The notes under the pieces were generated by a model that saw only the letters and a program-made list of their open reading frames with translations, was not told where the DNA came from and did not search any database. From the NCBI RefSeq assembly GCF_000971175.1, contig NZ_BBLY01000001.1, positions 421,709-485,708 on the forward strand: 64,000 nt of DNA, given 5' to 3'. A program made the translations under genes and the position numbers. Below, in pieces: positions 1 to 8,128 of the stretch (the stretch's first letter is position 1; every line of letters starts with the position of its first letter). The stretch is from Demequina pelophila (lineage in GTDB: Bacteria; Actinomycetota; Actinomycetes; Actinomycetales; Demequinaceae).

Positions 1-855
1 GTCCGCCCCGCCGATGCCCTGGGGGAAGCCCAGGTAGTTCTCGATGCGTGCGCTCGTGCCGGCCTGCCCGCCGGGCACCTCGCGTTCGACCACCACCGTC
101 CGCAGGCCCTCCGAGGCCCCGTAGACGGCGGCCGCGAGGCCTGCGGGGCCGGCGCCGATCACCACCAGGTCGTAGAACGGCTCGAGGGCGGGGGAGCGGA
201 GGCCCACCTTGTCGGCCAGCACCTGCAGGTCGGGATCCTCGAGGACGGTGCCGTCGGGGAGGAAGAGTAGCGGCAGAACGTTCCGTCCGGGTGTCGAGGC
301 CTCGACGAGCGAGCGCGCCTCGTCGTCCTTGTCGATGTCGAGCCACTGATAGGGAATCTGGCTCCGGGCGAGGAACTCCTTCACCGCGTGCGAGCGCGGC
401 GACCACAGGGTGCCCGCAACGCGGATGCCGTCGTAGGGCACGGGAACGGTGGCGGCCCAGGCGTCGAGCAGATCGTCGAGCACCGGATACAGCTGCTCCT
501 CGGGCGGGTCCCACGGCTTCATCAGGTAGTAGTCGAGCGCGACCTCGTTGATGCTGGCGATCGCGGCGTCGGTGTCGGCGTATGCGGTCAGCAGCACCCG
601 CTTCGCGTCGGGGTACAGGTTGATCGCCCGCCCGAGCAGTTCGATCCCGCTCATACCCGGCATGCGCTGGTCGACCACGAGCAGTGCGAGCGCGGCGCCC
701 CGGCGCTTGAACTCCTGCGTCGCCTCGAGCGCCTCCTGGCCGGAGAGCGCCTTGACGATGCGGTAGTCGCCCCGATAGCGCTCCTGCAGGTCACGCGTGA
801 CGGCGTTGAGCACGTGGGGCTCGTCGTCGACGGCGAGGATGATCGGCTTGGGCAC
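1..855 (-). CDS. Response regulator fused to thioredoxin-reductase-like flavoprotein (3' part missing)
   Basis: The frame is open from a GTG at 855 to the window edge (285 codons), so the C-terminus lies outside. Residues 1-120 are a receiver domain: VDDEP acidic pocket, phospho-acceptor Asp in LLVVDQRMPG, conserved Lys in YLMKPWD. Residues 140-220 resemble the thioredoxin/glutaredoxin-like linker of such fusions, with no CxxC visible. From about 230 an FAD Rossmann fold begins (VVIGAGPAGLAAAVYG, then PGGQAG). RBS GAGGGG precedes the GTG. The gene starts 11 bp after the sensor kinase stop, so the two form an operon and a probable two-component pair. I infer that phosphorylation tunes a redox enzyme rather than DNA binding, since no HTH is seen in the visible part. 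The Cys pair expected further on cannot be checked. Confidence 0.85.
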   Translation of the reverse strand, partial: MPKPIILAVDDEPHVLNAVTRDLQERYRGDYRIVKALSGQEALEATQEFKRRGAALALLVVDQRMPGMSGIELLGRAINLYPDAKRVLLTAYADTDAAIASINEVALDYYLMKPWDPPEEQLYPVLDDLLDAWAATVPVPYDGIRVAGTLWSPRSHAVKEFLARSQIPYQWLDIDKDDEARSLVEASTPGRNVLPLLFLPDGTVLEDPDLQVLADKVGLRSPALEPFYDLVVIGAGPAGLAAAVYGASEGLRTVVVEREVPGGQAGTSARIENYLGFPQGIGGAD

Positions 856-866
856 GGTGGGGCCCC

Positions 867-3110
867 TCACTGGTCCGGCGGGGTGTGGTGGACGGGCAGG
901 CGGACGGAGAAGCACGTCTGACCGGGTCGCGAGGCGACGTCGATCTGCCCGTGATGCTTCTGCACCACGATCGACCGAGAGATGTTGAGGCCGAGCCCGG
1001 TGCCCTCCCCGGGACCCTTCGTGGTGAAGAACGGGTCGAAGATGCGGGACCGCACCTCGCGCGGGATCACCGGTCCGTCGTTCTCGATCTGCACGACCAC
1101 CCACGGCTCCTCGTGGAACGCGCGGACGACGATCCGACCCTCGCCGTTCATCGCGTCGACGGCGTTGTCCACGATGTTGGTCCACACCTGGTTGAGCTCA
1201 CCCGCGAACGCCTGGATCCGGGGCAGGTCCTCGGCGTACTCCCGCACGACGGTCACTCCGTTCTTGAGCTTGTTGTGCAGGATGATCAGCGTGTTGTCGA
1301 GTCCCTCCCGCACGTCGGTCTCGCGGACGGGGGCCTGGTCCATGTACGTGTAGGTCTTGAGCGCCTTCACGAGTTCGACGATGCGGTGGGTTCCGACCGC
1401 GATCTCCGAGAACAGCGAGTGGATCGTGTAGGTGAAGGCGGCCCACTCGACCACCACGGGCAGCACCGCATCGTCGAAGGTCGCGCTCAGCCGGTCGAGG
1501 TCATCCGAAGCAAGGCCGAGCCCCACCAGCGCGGAGGCGACGTTGCCCGCAACGTCGTCGGTCAGCCCGTCGAGCCAGCGCTCGAACTCCTCCTCCCGGT
1601 CGCTCCGCGTCACGGCGTTCAATTCCGCGGGGTGGAGGGCTCGTTCCACGATCAGGCCGTCGAGCCGGTCGATCTCATCCCGCTGGGGCGAGGAGAGGTC
1701 GGCGGCGCACAGGCGCCGGTGGATCAGCTCCAGGCGCGTGAAGGCGGAGCGCAACTGGGCCGCGCCGCGTTGCGCGGACGCCGCCGGATTGTTGATCTCA
1801 TGCGCCATGCCGGCGCTCAGCTTGCCGAGCGATGCCATCTTCTCCTGGATCACCAGTTGGTCCTGCATCTCGTTCAGCCGCGCCAGGGTCTCCACCAGCG
1901 CATCGTTCTTGCGCTTCAGCTCCTCGGTGCGCTCCCGGAGGGCGGCCTCGCTCGCGCGGAGCGCGTCCTCGGCACGCTTGCGCTCGCGGATGTCACGGAT
2001 GATGCCCGTGTAGTAACGCGCGTCCTGGACGGTCCACGTCGACAGCGACAGCTCGATGGGCAACTCCTCGCCCGACTGATGGATCGCCGCGAGCTCGACG
2101 GTCGTGCCGATCACGTGGGCCTCACCCGTGGCCGTGAATCGCGCCATGCCGGCACGGTGCGCGTCGTGGTAGCGGGGCGGGATGATCATCTCGAGACGCT
2201 GCCCCAGCACCTGTTCCTCGGCGTACCCGAGGATCCGCGTCGCCGCCTTGTTCCAGCTGATGATCTCGCCTGAGTGGTCCGCGGAGATGATCGCGTCGAT
2301 CGCCGACTCGGTGACCGACCGGAACTTCTCCTCCGCCTGCTTGCGCTCGCTGATGTCGCGAATGATGCCGGTGTAATAGCGGTCGTCGTCGAGGAACCAC
2401 GTCGCCAGCGACAGCTCGACCGGGAACTCCATGCCGTCGGCGCGCAGCCCGGAGAGTTCGACCGTCGTGCCGATCACGTGGGTCTCGCCGCCTCCTGACA
2501 CGCGGTCTACCCCGGTGCGGTGAAGGTCCCGGTAGTCCTTCGGGATGATCAACTCGAGCGGCTGCCCGATCACCTGGTCCTCGGCGTACCCGAAGAGCGC
2601 GGCCGCGGCGGTGTTCCACGACCGGATCCGGCCCCGCGCATCGGCGGAGATGATCGCGTCGATCGCCGACTCCATGACGGACCTGAATTTGGCCTCCGAC
2701 TCGCGCAGTGCCATCCTGACCTTCGCCACGGTGACCTGGCGCTCCACCCGCGCCAGCACCTCCCGCGGCTCGAACGGGCGCGTGATGAGGTCGTCGCCCG
2801 CCTCCAGGCCAAGCATGCGCGCCGATGCGTCCTCGCCGGTCGCGATGAGGATCACCGGGGTGTCCTGGGTGCGGGGGTTCGACCTGAACTCGCGGATGAG
2901 TGTGTCGGGGTGCATCCCGGCGATTCCGCCATCGATCATGACGAGGTCCGGGGCGGCGCGAAGAACGGCTTCCGGAGCGAAGGCGCTGCCGGCCGCTGTG
3001 GTCACCGCGTAGTCGCCGCGCTCCACGATCTCCTGCAGCTCGGCCGCGCAGGCGGGGTCGTCCCCGATGATGATGACCAGGCCGAAGTGGGAGATGGCGG
3101 GACTCCTCAC
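867..3110 (-). CDS. PAS-domain sensor histidine kinase with N-terminal receiver-like domain
   Basis: A 747-residue cytoplasmic kinase with no membrane segment. Order: receiver-like domain (about 1-120, Asp in LVMIDGGIAG, but Arg in place of the usual Lys in LITRPFEP), two closely similar PAS/PAC domains (about 135-260 and 265-390, each ending YYTGIIRDI.ER), a short coiled coil, a phospho-acceptor region (GMAHEINNP) and an HATPase with N box (NIVDNAVDAM) and G boxes (TKGPGEGTGLGLN). The partner is the downstream REC-TrxR gene. A TTG 36 bp upstream is also in frame, but it overlaps the -10 of a good promoter (3146-3174), so I start at the GTG 3110. That GTG has no clear RBS and the start remains uncertain. 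Confidence 0.85.
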   Translation of the reverse strand: MRSPAISHFGLVIIIGDDPACAAELQEIVERGDYAVTTAAGSAFAPEAVLRAAPDLVMIDGGIAGMHPDTLIREFRSNPRTQDTPVILIATGEDASARMLGLEAGDDLITRPFEPREVLARVERQVTVAKVRMALRESEAKFRSVMESAIDAIISADARGRIRSWNTAAAALFGYAEDQVIGQPLELIIPKDYRDLHRTGVDRVSGGGETHVIGTTVELSGLRADGMEFPVELSLATWFLDDDRYYTGIIRDISERKQAEEKFRSVTESAIDAIISADHSGEIISWNKAATRILGYAEEQVLGQRLEMIIPPRYHDAHRAGMARFTATGEAHVIGTTVELAAIHQSGEELPIELSLSTWTVQDARYYTGIIRDIRERKRAEDALRASEAALRERTEELKRKNDALVETLARLNEMQDQLVIQEKMASLGKLSAGMAHEINNPAASAQRGAAQLRSAFTRLELIHRRLCAADLSSPQRDEIDRLDGLIVERALHPAELNAVTRSDREEEFERWLDGLTDDVAGNVASALVGLGLASDDLDRLSATFDDAVLPVVVEWAAFTYTIHSLFSEIAVGTHRIVELVKALKTYTYMDQAPVRETDVREGLDNTLIILHNKLKNGVTVVREYAEDLPRIQAFAGELNQVWTNIVDNAVDAMNGEGRIVVRAFHEEPWVVVQIENDGPVIPREVRSRIFDPFFTTKGPGEGTGLGLNISRSIVVQKHHGQIDVASRPGQTCFSVRLPVHHTPPDQ

Positions 3111-3145
3111 GGATCCGACGCAACGTCGCGTCGTGGGTTTCCTCA

Positions 3146-3174
3146 AAAGTATGGGAGGCCTGGCAGGCCGTCAA
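3146..3174 (-). promoter_or_regulatory. Sigma70-type promoter of the sensor kinase operon
   Basis: On the minus strand: TTGACG (3174-3169), a 17-bp spacer, then TACTTT (3151-3146). This is near consensus and predicts transcription starting around 3138-3140, just upstream of the kinase. It argues against the upstream TTG start, which would lie inside the -10. Confidence 0.6.
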
Positions 3175-3283
3175 AAGATCGGTGCGCGCCCGGTCACGGC
3201 GCGGCCCCATGCATCGGATGGCCTGATCGTGCCTCGCTCGGTCGCGAACCGGCGCACCCTGCGGTGGGCGAGGCTGGGGTGGG

Positions 3284-4774
3284 TCAGTCCCGGCGGCGTC
3301 GTGCCAGGCCGACGGTGGCGGTGCCCGCGAGCATCATCAGGGCGGCGCCGCCGGCCAGCACGTAGAGCTGGTCACTCGCACCGGTCGACGACAGGGTCGA
3401 GCGCTCGACCGCGCTCGCCGAGGTGGTCGCGGTGGTCGGGGACTCGCTGGTGGTGGACGGCTCGGACGCGGTCTCGTCCTGGGCTGTGGGAACGTCCGTG
3501 GTCGGAGTCGCGACCGCGTCGAGGAGGGCCGGGGTCGCGGCGGTCGCGGCCGTCGGCGCGGCGGGCTCGGTCGCCGCGGCGAGCGCCGGCGTCTGCGCGG
3601 CGGCGGGCTGCAGCGCGGGCTCGGCCTGGGTGGTGGCCGGAACCGCCAAGGGGCTCCGGCTCGGCGCGGCCGAGGCGGGCTGGTCCGGCACCTGCTGGGC
3701 GATCCCGCCGGCATACGTCTGGCCAGGGACCGCCACGGGGGCCGGGACGGGCGAGTTGCCCCCCGCAGTGGTCGACTGCCCGGTGACCACGATGACGTCC
3801 GCCTTCTGCGGGACCAGCTGCGGAGTCTCCTGCGTGGTCGGCGGGATCAGGTCGGGGGCGGCGTCGTCCGCGAGCGCGGGCGGGGTGGGCGGCGTGGCGT
3901 CCGGCCACTGGTAAGGCACCGGAGCCTGGGCGTCGGACTGCGCGCCCGACGGGGAGTACCCCGCCACGGTGTCGGCGACGCCGGTGACGGTGGTGTCGAC
4001 GGGCTGGTCGGCGGTGGAGCCGCCCTGGATGGTCTCGCCGGGGTCGGTGTCGTAGAGGCCGGTGGCGGGGTTGGTGCCGGTGAGGGTGTCGGCGACGCCG
4101 GTGACGGTGGTCTCGATGGGCTGGTCGTCGGTCGAGCCGCCCTGGATGGTGTGACCGGGGTCGGTGTCGTAGAGGCCGGTGGCGGGGCTCGTGCCGGTGA
4201 GGGTGTCGGCGACGCCGGTGACGGTGGTCTCGACGGGCTGGTCGTCGGTGGAGCCGCCCACAACGGTCGGGCCAGGATCGGTGTCGTACTGCTCGACGGC
4301 CGGCGACTCGCCGGACTTCACGACCGTGTCGGGGTCTTCGACCGGCACCTCGACCACGGGGTCGGGGACCGGGCAGTCGACGCTGCCGGTGTGCGCGGGG
4401 TCGACGGTCTTGCCGTCGAAGGTCACCGACAGCGTGTAGTCGTACGGTCCGTCGGGGAGATACGAGGCGGGAATCGTGGCGTGGTAGCCCCGCAGGTCGC
4501 GGTCCTGGTCGTGAATGGTGAACACGGACTGGCCGGTCGCCTGGAAGTGGAGCACCACGTCCATCGGGGTCCCGTTGTCCGCGGTGGTGTGCCGGGGCTC
4601 GAAGCCCCAGGTGATGTCCAGCTCGAGGTCGGAGCCGCACGTCGCCTTCTCGAGGACGTTGGCGATGGTGCCGTTGAGGTCGGGCGTGTCGTCCAGCGCG
4701 AGCGCCGGCGCGGCCAGTCCGGTCGTGAGCGCGGCGGTGGTGCCGAGTGCGAATGCGGCGGTGGTCTTGCGCAA
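3284..4774 (-). CDS. Cell-wall-anchored repeat protein with sortase-like tail
   Basis: A 496-residue exported protein. The N-terminus is a signal peptide (RKTTAAFALG... to APALA). Next comes a domain of about 130 residues, then three 39-residue repeats built on YDTDPG, GGSTDDQP and TTVTGVADT, then a long Ala/Pro/Thr-rich stalk. The tail has a sorting-signal layout: LSSTG, a hydrophobic segment, and RRRRD. LSSTG deviates from LPXTG, so anchoring by a sortase is inferred. Start: TTG at 4774 has a strong RBS (CGGAGG, 6 bp away). An in-frame GTG at 4801 would add nine residues ahead of the RBS and is less likely. I recognise no family for the N-terminal domain; adhesion or a structural surface role is a guess. 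Confidence 0.75.
   Translation of the reverse strand: MRKTTAAFALGTTAALTTGLAAPALALDDTPDLNGTIANVLEKATCGSDLELDITWGFEPRHTTADNGTPMDVVLHFQATGQSVFTIHDQDRDLRGYHATIPASYLPDGPYDYTLSVTFDGKTVDPAHTGSVDCPVPDPVVEVPVEDPDTVVKSGESPAVEQYDTDPGPTVVGGSTDDQPVETTVTGVADTLTGTSPATGLYDTDPGHTIQGGSTDDQPIETTVTGVADTLTGTNPATGLYDTDPGETIQGGSTADQPVDTTVTGVADTVAGYSPSGAQSDAQAPVPYQWPDATPPTPPALADDAAPDLIPPTTQETPQLVPQKADVIVVTGQSTTAGGNSPVPAPVAVPGQTYAGGIAQQVPDQPASAAPSRSPLAVPATTQAEPALQPAAAQTPALAAATEPAAPTAATAATPALLDAVATPTTDVPTAQDETASEPSTTSESPTTATTSASAVERSTLSSTGASDQLYVLAGGAALMMLAGTATVGLARRRRD
3969..4290 (-). repeat. 117-bp in-frame tandem repeats, about 2.7 copies
   Basis: Repeat units start at 3969, 4086 and 4203, exactly 117 bp (39 codons) apart. 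The third is incomplete. DNA identity between units is very high, differing mainly at the codons for T/H/E after DTDPG and for S/N before PATG, which points to recent expansion or homogenisation. They encode the three repeats of the surface protein. Confidence 0.8.
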
Positions 4775-4832
4775 GGGGAGCCTCCGGGGTTGTGATTGCA
4801 CAACAGTGTTACAGCGGCAACCGAGCCTCGCT

Positions 4833-4848
4833 CGTGACCTTCGTCACG
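4833..4848. promoter_or_regulatory. CRP/GlxR-like palindrome upstream of the surface-protein gene
   Basis: CGTGACCTTCGTCACG is a dyad matching the GTGA-N6-TCAC core of CRP/GlxR-family operators. It lies 59 bp upstream of the TTG start of the surface protein and about 170 bp upstream of the ABC transporter gene on the other strand. The regulator is inferred only from the motif. Confidence 0.4.
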
Positions 4849-4913
4849 GCGTTATGGCAAAAGGTGCCCGATGCATCGGCCTTCCCGACCCTGCACGTCG
4901 TGACCTGCGTTGA

Positions 4914-4919
4914 TACGTT
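4914..4919 (+). promoter_or_regulatory. Putative -10 of the ABC transporter operon
   Basis: TACGTT fits the TANNNT form of actinobacterial -10 elements, about 97 bp before the ABC gene. No convincing -35 is visible. The surrounding CGTTGATACGTTCGAG is nearly identical to the sequence before aceA (38306-38322). Confidence 0.3.
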
Positions 4920-5015
4920 CGAGAAGGGGCCGCGCGCGGACGCGCGGTCTCACGTCCGGCGACGCGCCCACCGAACTCCACCGCGCCGACGGGCCTTCCT
5001 AGGGGGGAGGGGCGC

Positions 5016-5975
5016 ATGGGCGAGGGAGAGCTTGTCGTCGCCACCGACGCGCTGACCAAGTCGTACGGGGGCGTCGATGCGGTGAAGGCGCTGCGTCTCG
5101 AGGTCCCGCGCCACTCGATCTTCGGCTTCCTGGGGCCGAACGGCGCGGGCAAGACGACCACGATGAAGATGCTCCTGGGCCTGATCCGCCCGAGCGGCGG
5201 CACCGGGAGCATCTTCGGGCTCGACATCGTGCGCGACAGCCCCGAGATCCGTGCCCGGATCGGCTACCTGCCCCAGGACCCGCGCTTCTACGAGCACATG
5301 TCCGCCCGCGAGACGCTCCGCTTCGCGGCGGGCTTCTTCTTCTCTGGACCGGCGGCGGGGATCGATGCCCGCGTGGAGCGCATGCTCGCCCTCGTCGGGC
5401 TGGAGGACAAGGCGGACCGCCCGATCAAGAGCTTCTCGGGCGGCGAGAGGCAGCGGCTCGGCATCGCCCAGGCGCAGATCCACGAGCCGGAGCTGCTCAT
5501 CCTCGACGAGCCCGCCGCGGCGCTCGACCCGTTGGGCCGGCGCGACGTGCTCGCCATCCTCGAGGGCTTCCGGGAGACGTCGACGGTGTTCTACTCCACG
5601 CACATCCTCGACGACGTGCAGCGGGTGAGCGACACCGTGTGCATCCTCAACAAGGGGGAGATCGCGGCCCAGGGGTCGATCGGCGACGTGCTCGCCGGCG
5701 GTGACGAGATCGCCTACGCCGTGGAGGTCCGCGGCGACGTCGGACGCGCCAGGGCCGCACTCCTCGCGCAGGCGTGGGTGACGGAGGTGTCGGTCGCGGC
5801 GCGCGGCGATGCGGCCACGTTGCGCGTGACGGTGACGGACCCCGAGCCCGCGGACGCGCACATGCAGCGCGTCCTCCTCGAGGACGAATCGCTGGTGGTG
5901 ACCCAGTTCCGGCGCGAGACCACCGACCTCGAGAGGATCTTCATCGACCTGGTGGAGGGAGGGCACGATGGCTAG
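5016..5975 (+). CDS. ABC transporter ATP-binding protein
   Basis: A 319-residue nucleotide-binding subunit of the ABC-2/drug-exporter type. Walker A GPNGAGKTT (about residue 44), signature FSGGERQRLG, Walker B LLILDEPAAALDP, followed by an H-loop (YSTHIL). The roughly 90 residues after the ATPase core match the C-terminal extension common in CcmA/NatA-like exporters. RBS GGGGAGGGG lies 5-6 bp before the ATG. The downstream permease starts inside its last codons (8-bp overlap), so the two are translationally coupled. The substrate cannot be read from the sequence; antibiotic, lipid or peptide export are all possible. Confidence 0.93.
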   Translation: MGEGELVVATDALTKSYGGVDAVKALRLEVPRHSIFGFLGPNGAGKTTTMKMLLGLIRPSGGTGSIFGLDIVRDSPEIRARIGYLPQDPRFYEHMSARETLRFAAGFFFSGPAAGIDARVERMLALVGLEDKADRPIKSFSGGERQRLGIAQAQIHEPELLILDEPAAALDPLGRRDVLAILEGFRETSTVFYSTHILDDVQRVSDTVCILNKGEIAAQGSIGDVLAGGDEIAYAVEVRGDVGRARAALLAQAWVTEVSVAARGDAATLRVTVTDPEPADAHMQRVLLEDESLVVTQFRRETTDLERIFIDLVEGGHDG

Positions 5976-6747
5976 CGGGGACGTGGCCGGGCTGGTGCGC
6001 CTGGACGAGCGCGGCTGGCGCCGCGGCATGACGAACCTGATGCGCGCCGGGTTCGGGGCGTGGTGGCGGACCAGCACCTGGTGGGTGCAGGCGCTGCTGT
6101 GGACCGCCGTGATCAACGGCTCGCTCGCGGTGGTGATCTGGGGCGATGCTCCTGACGACGTCTCGGCGTTCACGCTCTTCGGGGTGATGACCATGTTCGC
6201 CGCGATCGCGGTCGCGATCGTCATGCAGGAGGCGATCGTCGGGGAGAAGCGCAGTGGGACCGCGGCATGGGTGCTCTCCAAACCCACGTCGCGCACGGCC
6301 TTCATGCTGTCCAAGCTGGTGCCCAACGCCGTGGGCGCGCTGGCGACCATGCTGGTCATCCCCTCGGCGGCGACGCTCCTCCACCTCGCGGTCGCGGGCG
6401 TCGAGGTCTCGCCCCTCCGCTTCGCACTGGGCGTGACCGTCGCCGCCCTCAACCTGCTCTTCTATCTCACCCTGACGCTCATGCTCGGCACCCTGTTCAA
6501 CGGCGCGGGCCCGGTCATCGCCGTGCCGCTCGCCTTCGCGTTCGGGCAGCAGCTGCTCGGGCCGGCGGTGACCGCGTACCTGCCGTGGTCGCTGGTCGTG
6601 CCGGTCGGCGGAGCCGAGTCGAGCGTCATCGGCGCGATCATCGGCGGCGAGCCGGTGGAGACCTCCGCGGCGATCGTGGTGACGGCCGTGGCCTGCGTGG
6701 TGTTCACCGTGGTGGCCTTCTGGCGGTGGGCGCGCACCGAGCTCTAG
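5968..6747 (+). CDS. ABC-2 type transporter permease
   Basis: A 259-residue membrane protein with about six hydrophobic segments (first TM around LLWTAVINGSLAVVIW, last near AIVVTAVACVVFTVVAF). It lacks an ATPase domain and overlaps the ABC ATPase gene by 8 bp, the usual pairing for ABC-2 exporters in which two permease and two ATPase subunits assemble. The sequence EKRSGTAAWVLSKPTSRTAF, in the loop after the second TM, is the typical coupling region of this family. Confidence 0.88.
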   Translation: MASGDVAGLVRLDERGWRRGMTNLMRAGFGAWWRTSTWWVQALLWTAVINGSLAVVIWGDAPDDVSAFTLFGVMTMFAAIAVAIVMQEAIVGEKRSGTAAWVLSKPTSRTAFMLSKLVPNAVGALATMLVIPSAATLLHLAVAGVEVSPLRFALGVTVAALNLLFYLTLTLMLGTLFNGAGPVIAVPLAFAFGQQLLGPAVTAYLPWSLVVPVGGAESSVIGAIIGGEPVETSAAIVVTAVACVVFTVVAFWRWARTEL

Positions 6748-6796
6748 GGGGACGATGCGACGGCCGGGTCACGGGGGCCCGCGCCGTTCGCGACGT

Positions 6797-8128
6797 TCAC
6801 AGCAGGCGGTGCAGCGCGTGCAGCGGGATCTCCACCCAGTCGGGGCGGTAGTGCGACTCGTAGATGAACTCGTACACGGCCTTGTCGATCTCGTAGGCGT
6901 GCAGCAGCGCGGCGGCGGCCTCGGAGGACTCGTAGCCGTAGCCGCGCAGGAACGCCACGCGGTTGCGCCGGACCCAGTCGTCGACGTGGGCCTGATCGTC
7001 CGAGCCGGCGGCGAGACCAGCGGAGGTGATCGCGACCGAGTGCGCCGCGTAGTCGAGCGAGCGCAGCATGCCGGCGACGTCGCGCGCGCCGGCGTCGAGG
7101 CGCACGCGGTCCTCGAGCGCCTGGGCCGGTTCGCCCTCGAAGTCGATGATCTTCCAGCCGGTCGTGGTGCGCAGGGTCTGGCCCAGGTGGAAGTCGCCGT
7201 GGATGCGCTGGACCGGCACCGGCGTGTCGGGGTCGATCGCGGCGTAGGCGGCGCGCGCCCGTGCCGAGAAGTCGCGCACGGCCGGGTCCAGGGCCATGGC
7301 CCGGTCGAGGCGCGCCTCGAGCCGGCCCACCAGCGCCTCGACGTCCGGCCGCGACCACACGCCCGTCGGCAGGGCCTCGCGCATCTGCGCGTGCACCGCC
7401 GCGAGGGCCGCGCCCAGCCGCTCGCTCTCGCCCGCGAAGTCGCCGCCCGCGTCGCGCGCCCGCACGTCGTCCGCCTGGAGCGCGCGAATGCTGGCGCGGG
7501 CCGAGTCCCAGCCGTCGGTGGCCGAGCGCTGGTACGCGCCGGCCATCGCCAGGTCGACGTCACCGCTGCTGATCCATCCGTACAGCGGCGAGATCTCCTC
7601 GGACCCCAGCCGCGTGAGCGCGGCCTGCACCTCGATGTCCGGGTTCCTGCCGTACTCGAGCCGCCGGAAGAACTTGACGAGCACGTCCCCCACGATCACC
7701 GAGGTGTTGCTCTGCTCGACCGACATCAGCACGGACTCCGCGTCCGCGGCGATCGGCGCGCCCTCGAGGCTCACATAGGAGATGTCCGCCGGGCTGTCAG
7801 CGTCGTCGAGGAAGCCGCGCAGCAGGATCGCGCGCGCCTCGGGGTCGTGCATCGCGTCGTACACGTACAGCACCTCGCCGTCGAGCGCGACGGCGCCGAT
7901 GAAGCCGTACGAGAGGTCCTCGCGCGGCTGCGCCCGGTACGACAGCGGCACGCTGTACGGCGCGCCCGCGACCACGATCTCGAAGCGCACGCCCACCCCG
8001 GAGGCCGGCTCGGCGAGCCAGGCGAGTTCGCGCACCTCGGTGATGGTCACCTCCTCGACGGCCTCGCCGTACCAGCGTTGGCGCGCCATGTAGGCGCCGA
8101 GCTCGGGGCGTTCGGTCCACGCGCTCAT
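6797..8128 (-). CDS. mak: Maltokinase
   Basis: A 443-residue cytoplasmic kinase that phosphorylates maltose to maltose-1-phosphate with ATP, feeding GlgE-type glucan synthesis. The N-terminal cap matches Mak/Pep2 proteins (YMARQRWYG, a Trp/Arg-rich start). The APH-like catalytic loop is [10 protein letters not shown], and the metal-binding motif is IIDFEGEP. The ATG overlaps the treS stop by four bases (ATGA), so translation is coupled. In other actinobacteria TreS and Mak form one complex or a fusion. No glgE or glgB is in this window, so the fate of maltose-1-phosphate is decided elsewhere. Confidence 0.92.
   Translation of the reverse strand: MSAWTERPELGAYMARQRWYGEAVEEVTITEVRELAWLAEPASGVGVRFEIVVAGAPYSVPLSYRAQPREDLSYGFIGAVALDGEVLYVYDAMHDPEARAILLRGFLDDADSPADISYVSLEGAPIAADAESVLMSVEQSNTSVIVGDVLVKFFRRLEYGRNPDIEVQAALTRLGSEEISPLYGWISSGDVDLAMAGAYQRSATDGWDSARASIRALQADDVRARDAGGDFAGESERLGAALAAVHAQMREALPTGVWSRPDVEALVGRLEARLDRAMALDPAVRDFSARARAAYAAIDPDTPVPVQRIHGDFHLGQTLRTTTGWKIIDFEGEPAQALEDRVRLDAGARDVAGMLRSLDYAAHSVAITSAGLAAGSDDQAHVDDWVRRNRVAFLRGYGYESSEAAAALLHAYEIDKAVYEFIYESHYRPDWVEIPLHALHRLL

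Noticed and set aside
3111-3146. TTG at 3146 as start of the sensor kinase
   Set aside because: It overlaps the -10 hexamer of the only good promoter, so it would not be on the transcript.
3969-4290. Regular repeats considered as a CRISPR array
   Set aside because: Units are 117 bp without unique spacers, in frame with the surface-protein gene, and translate into 39-residue repeats.
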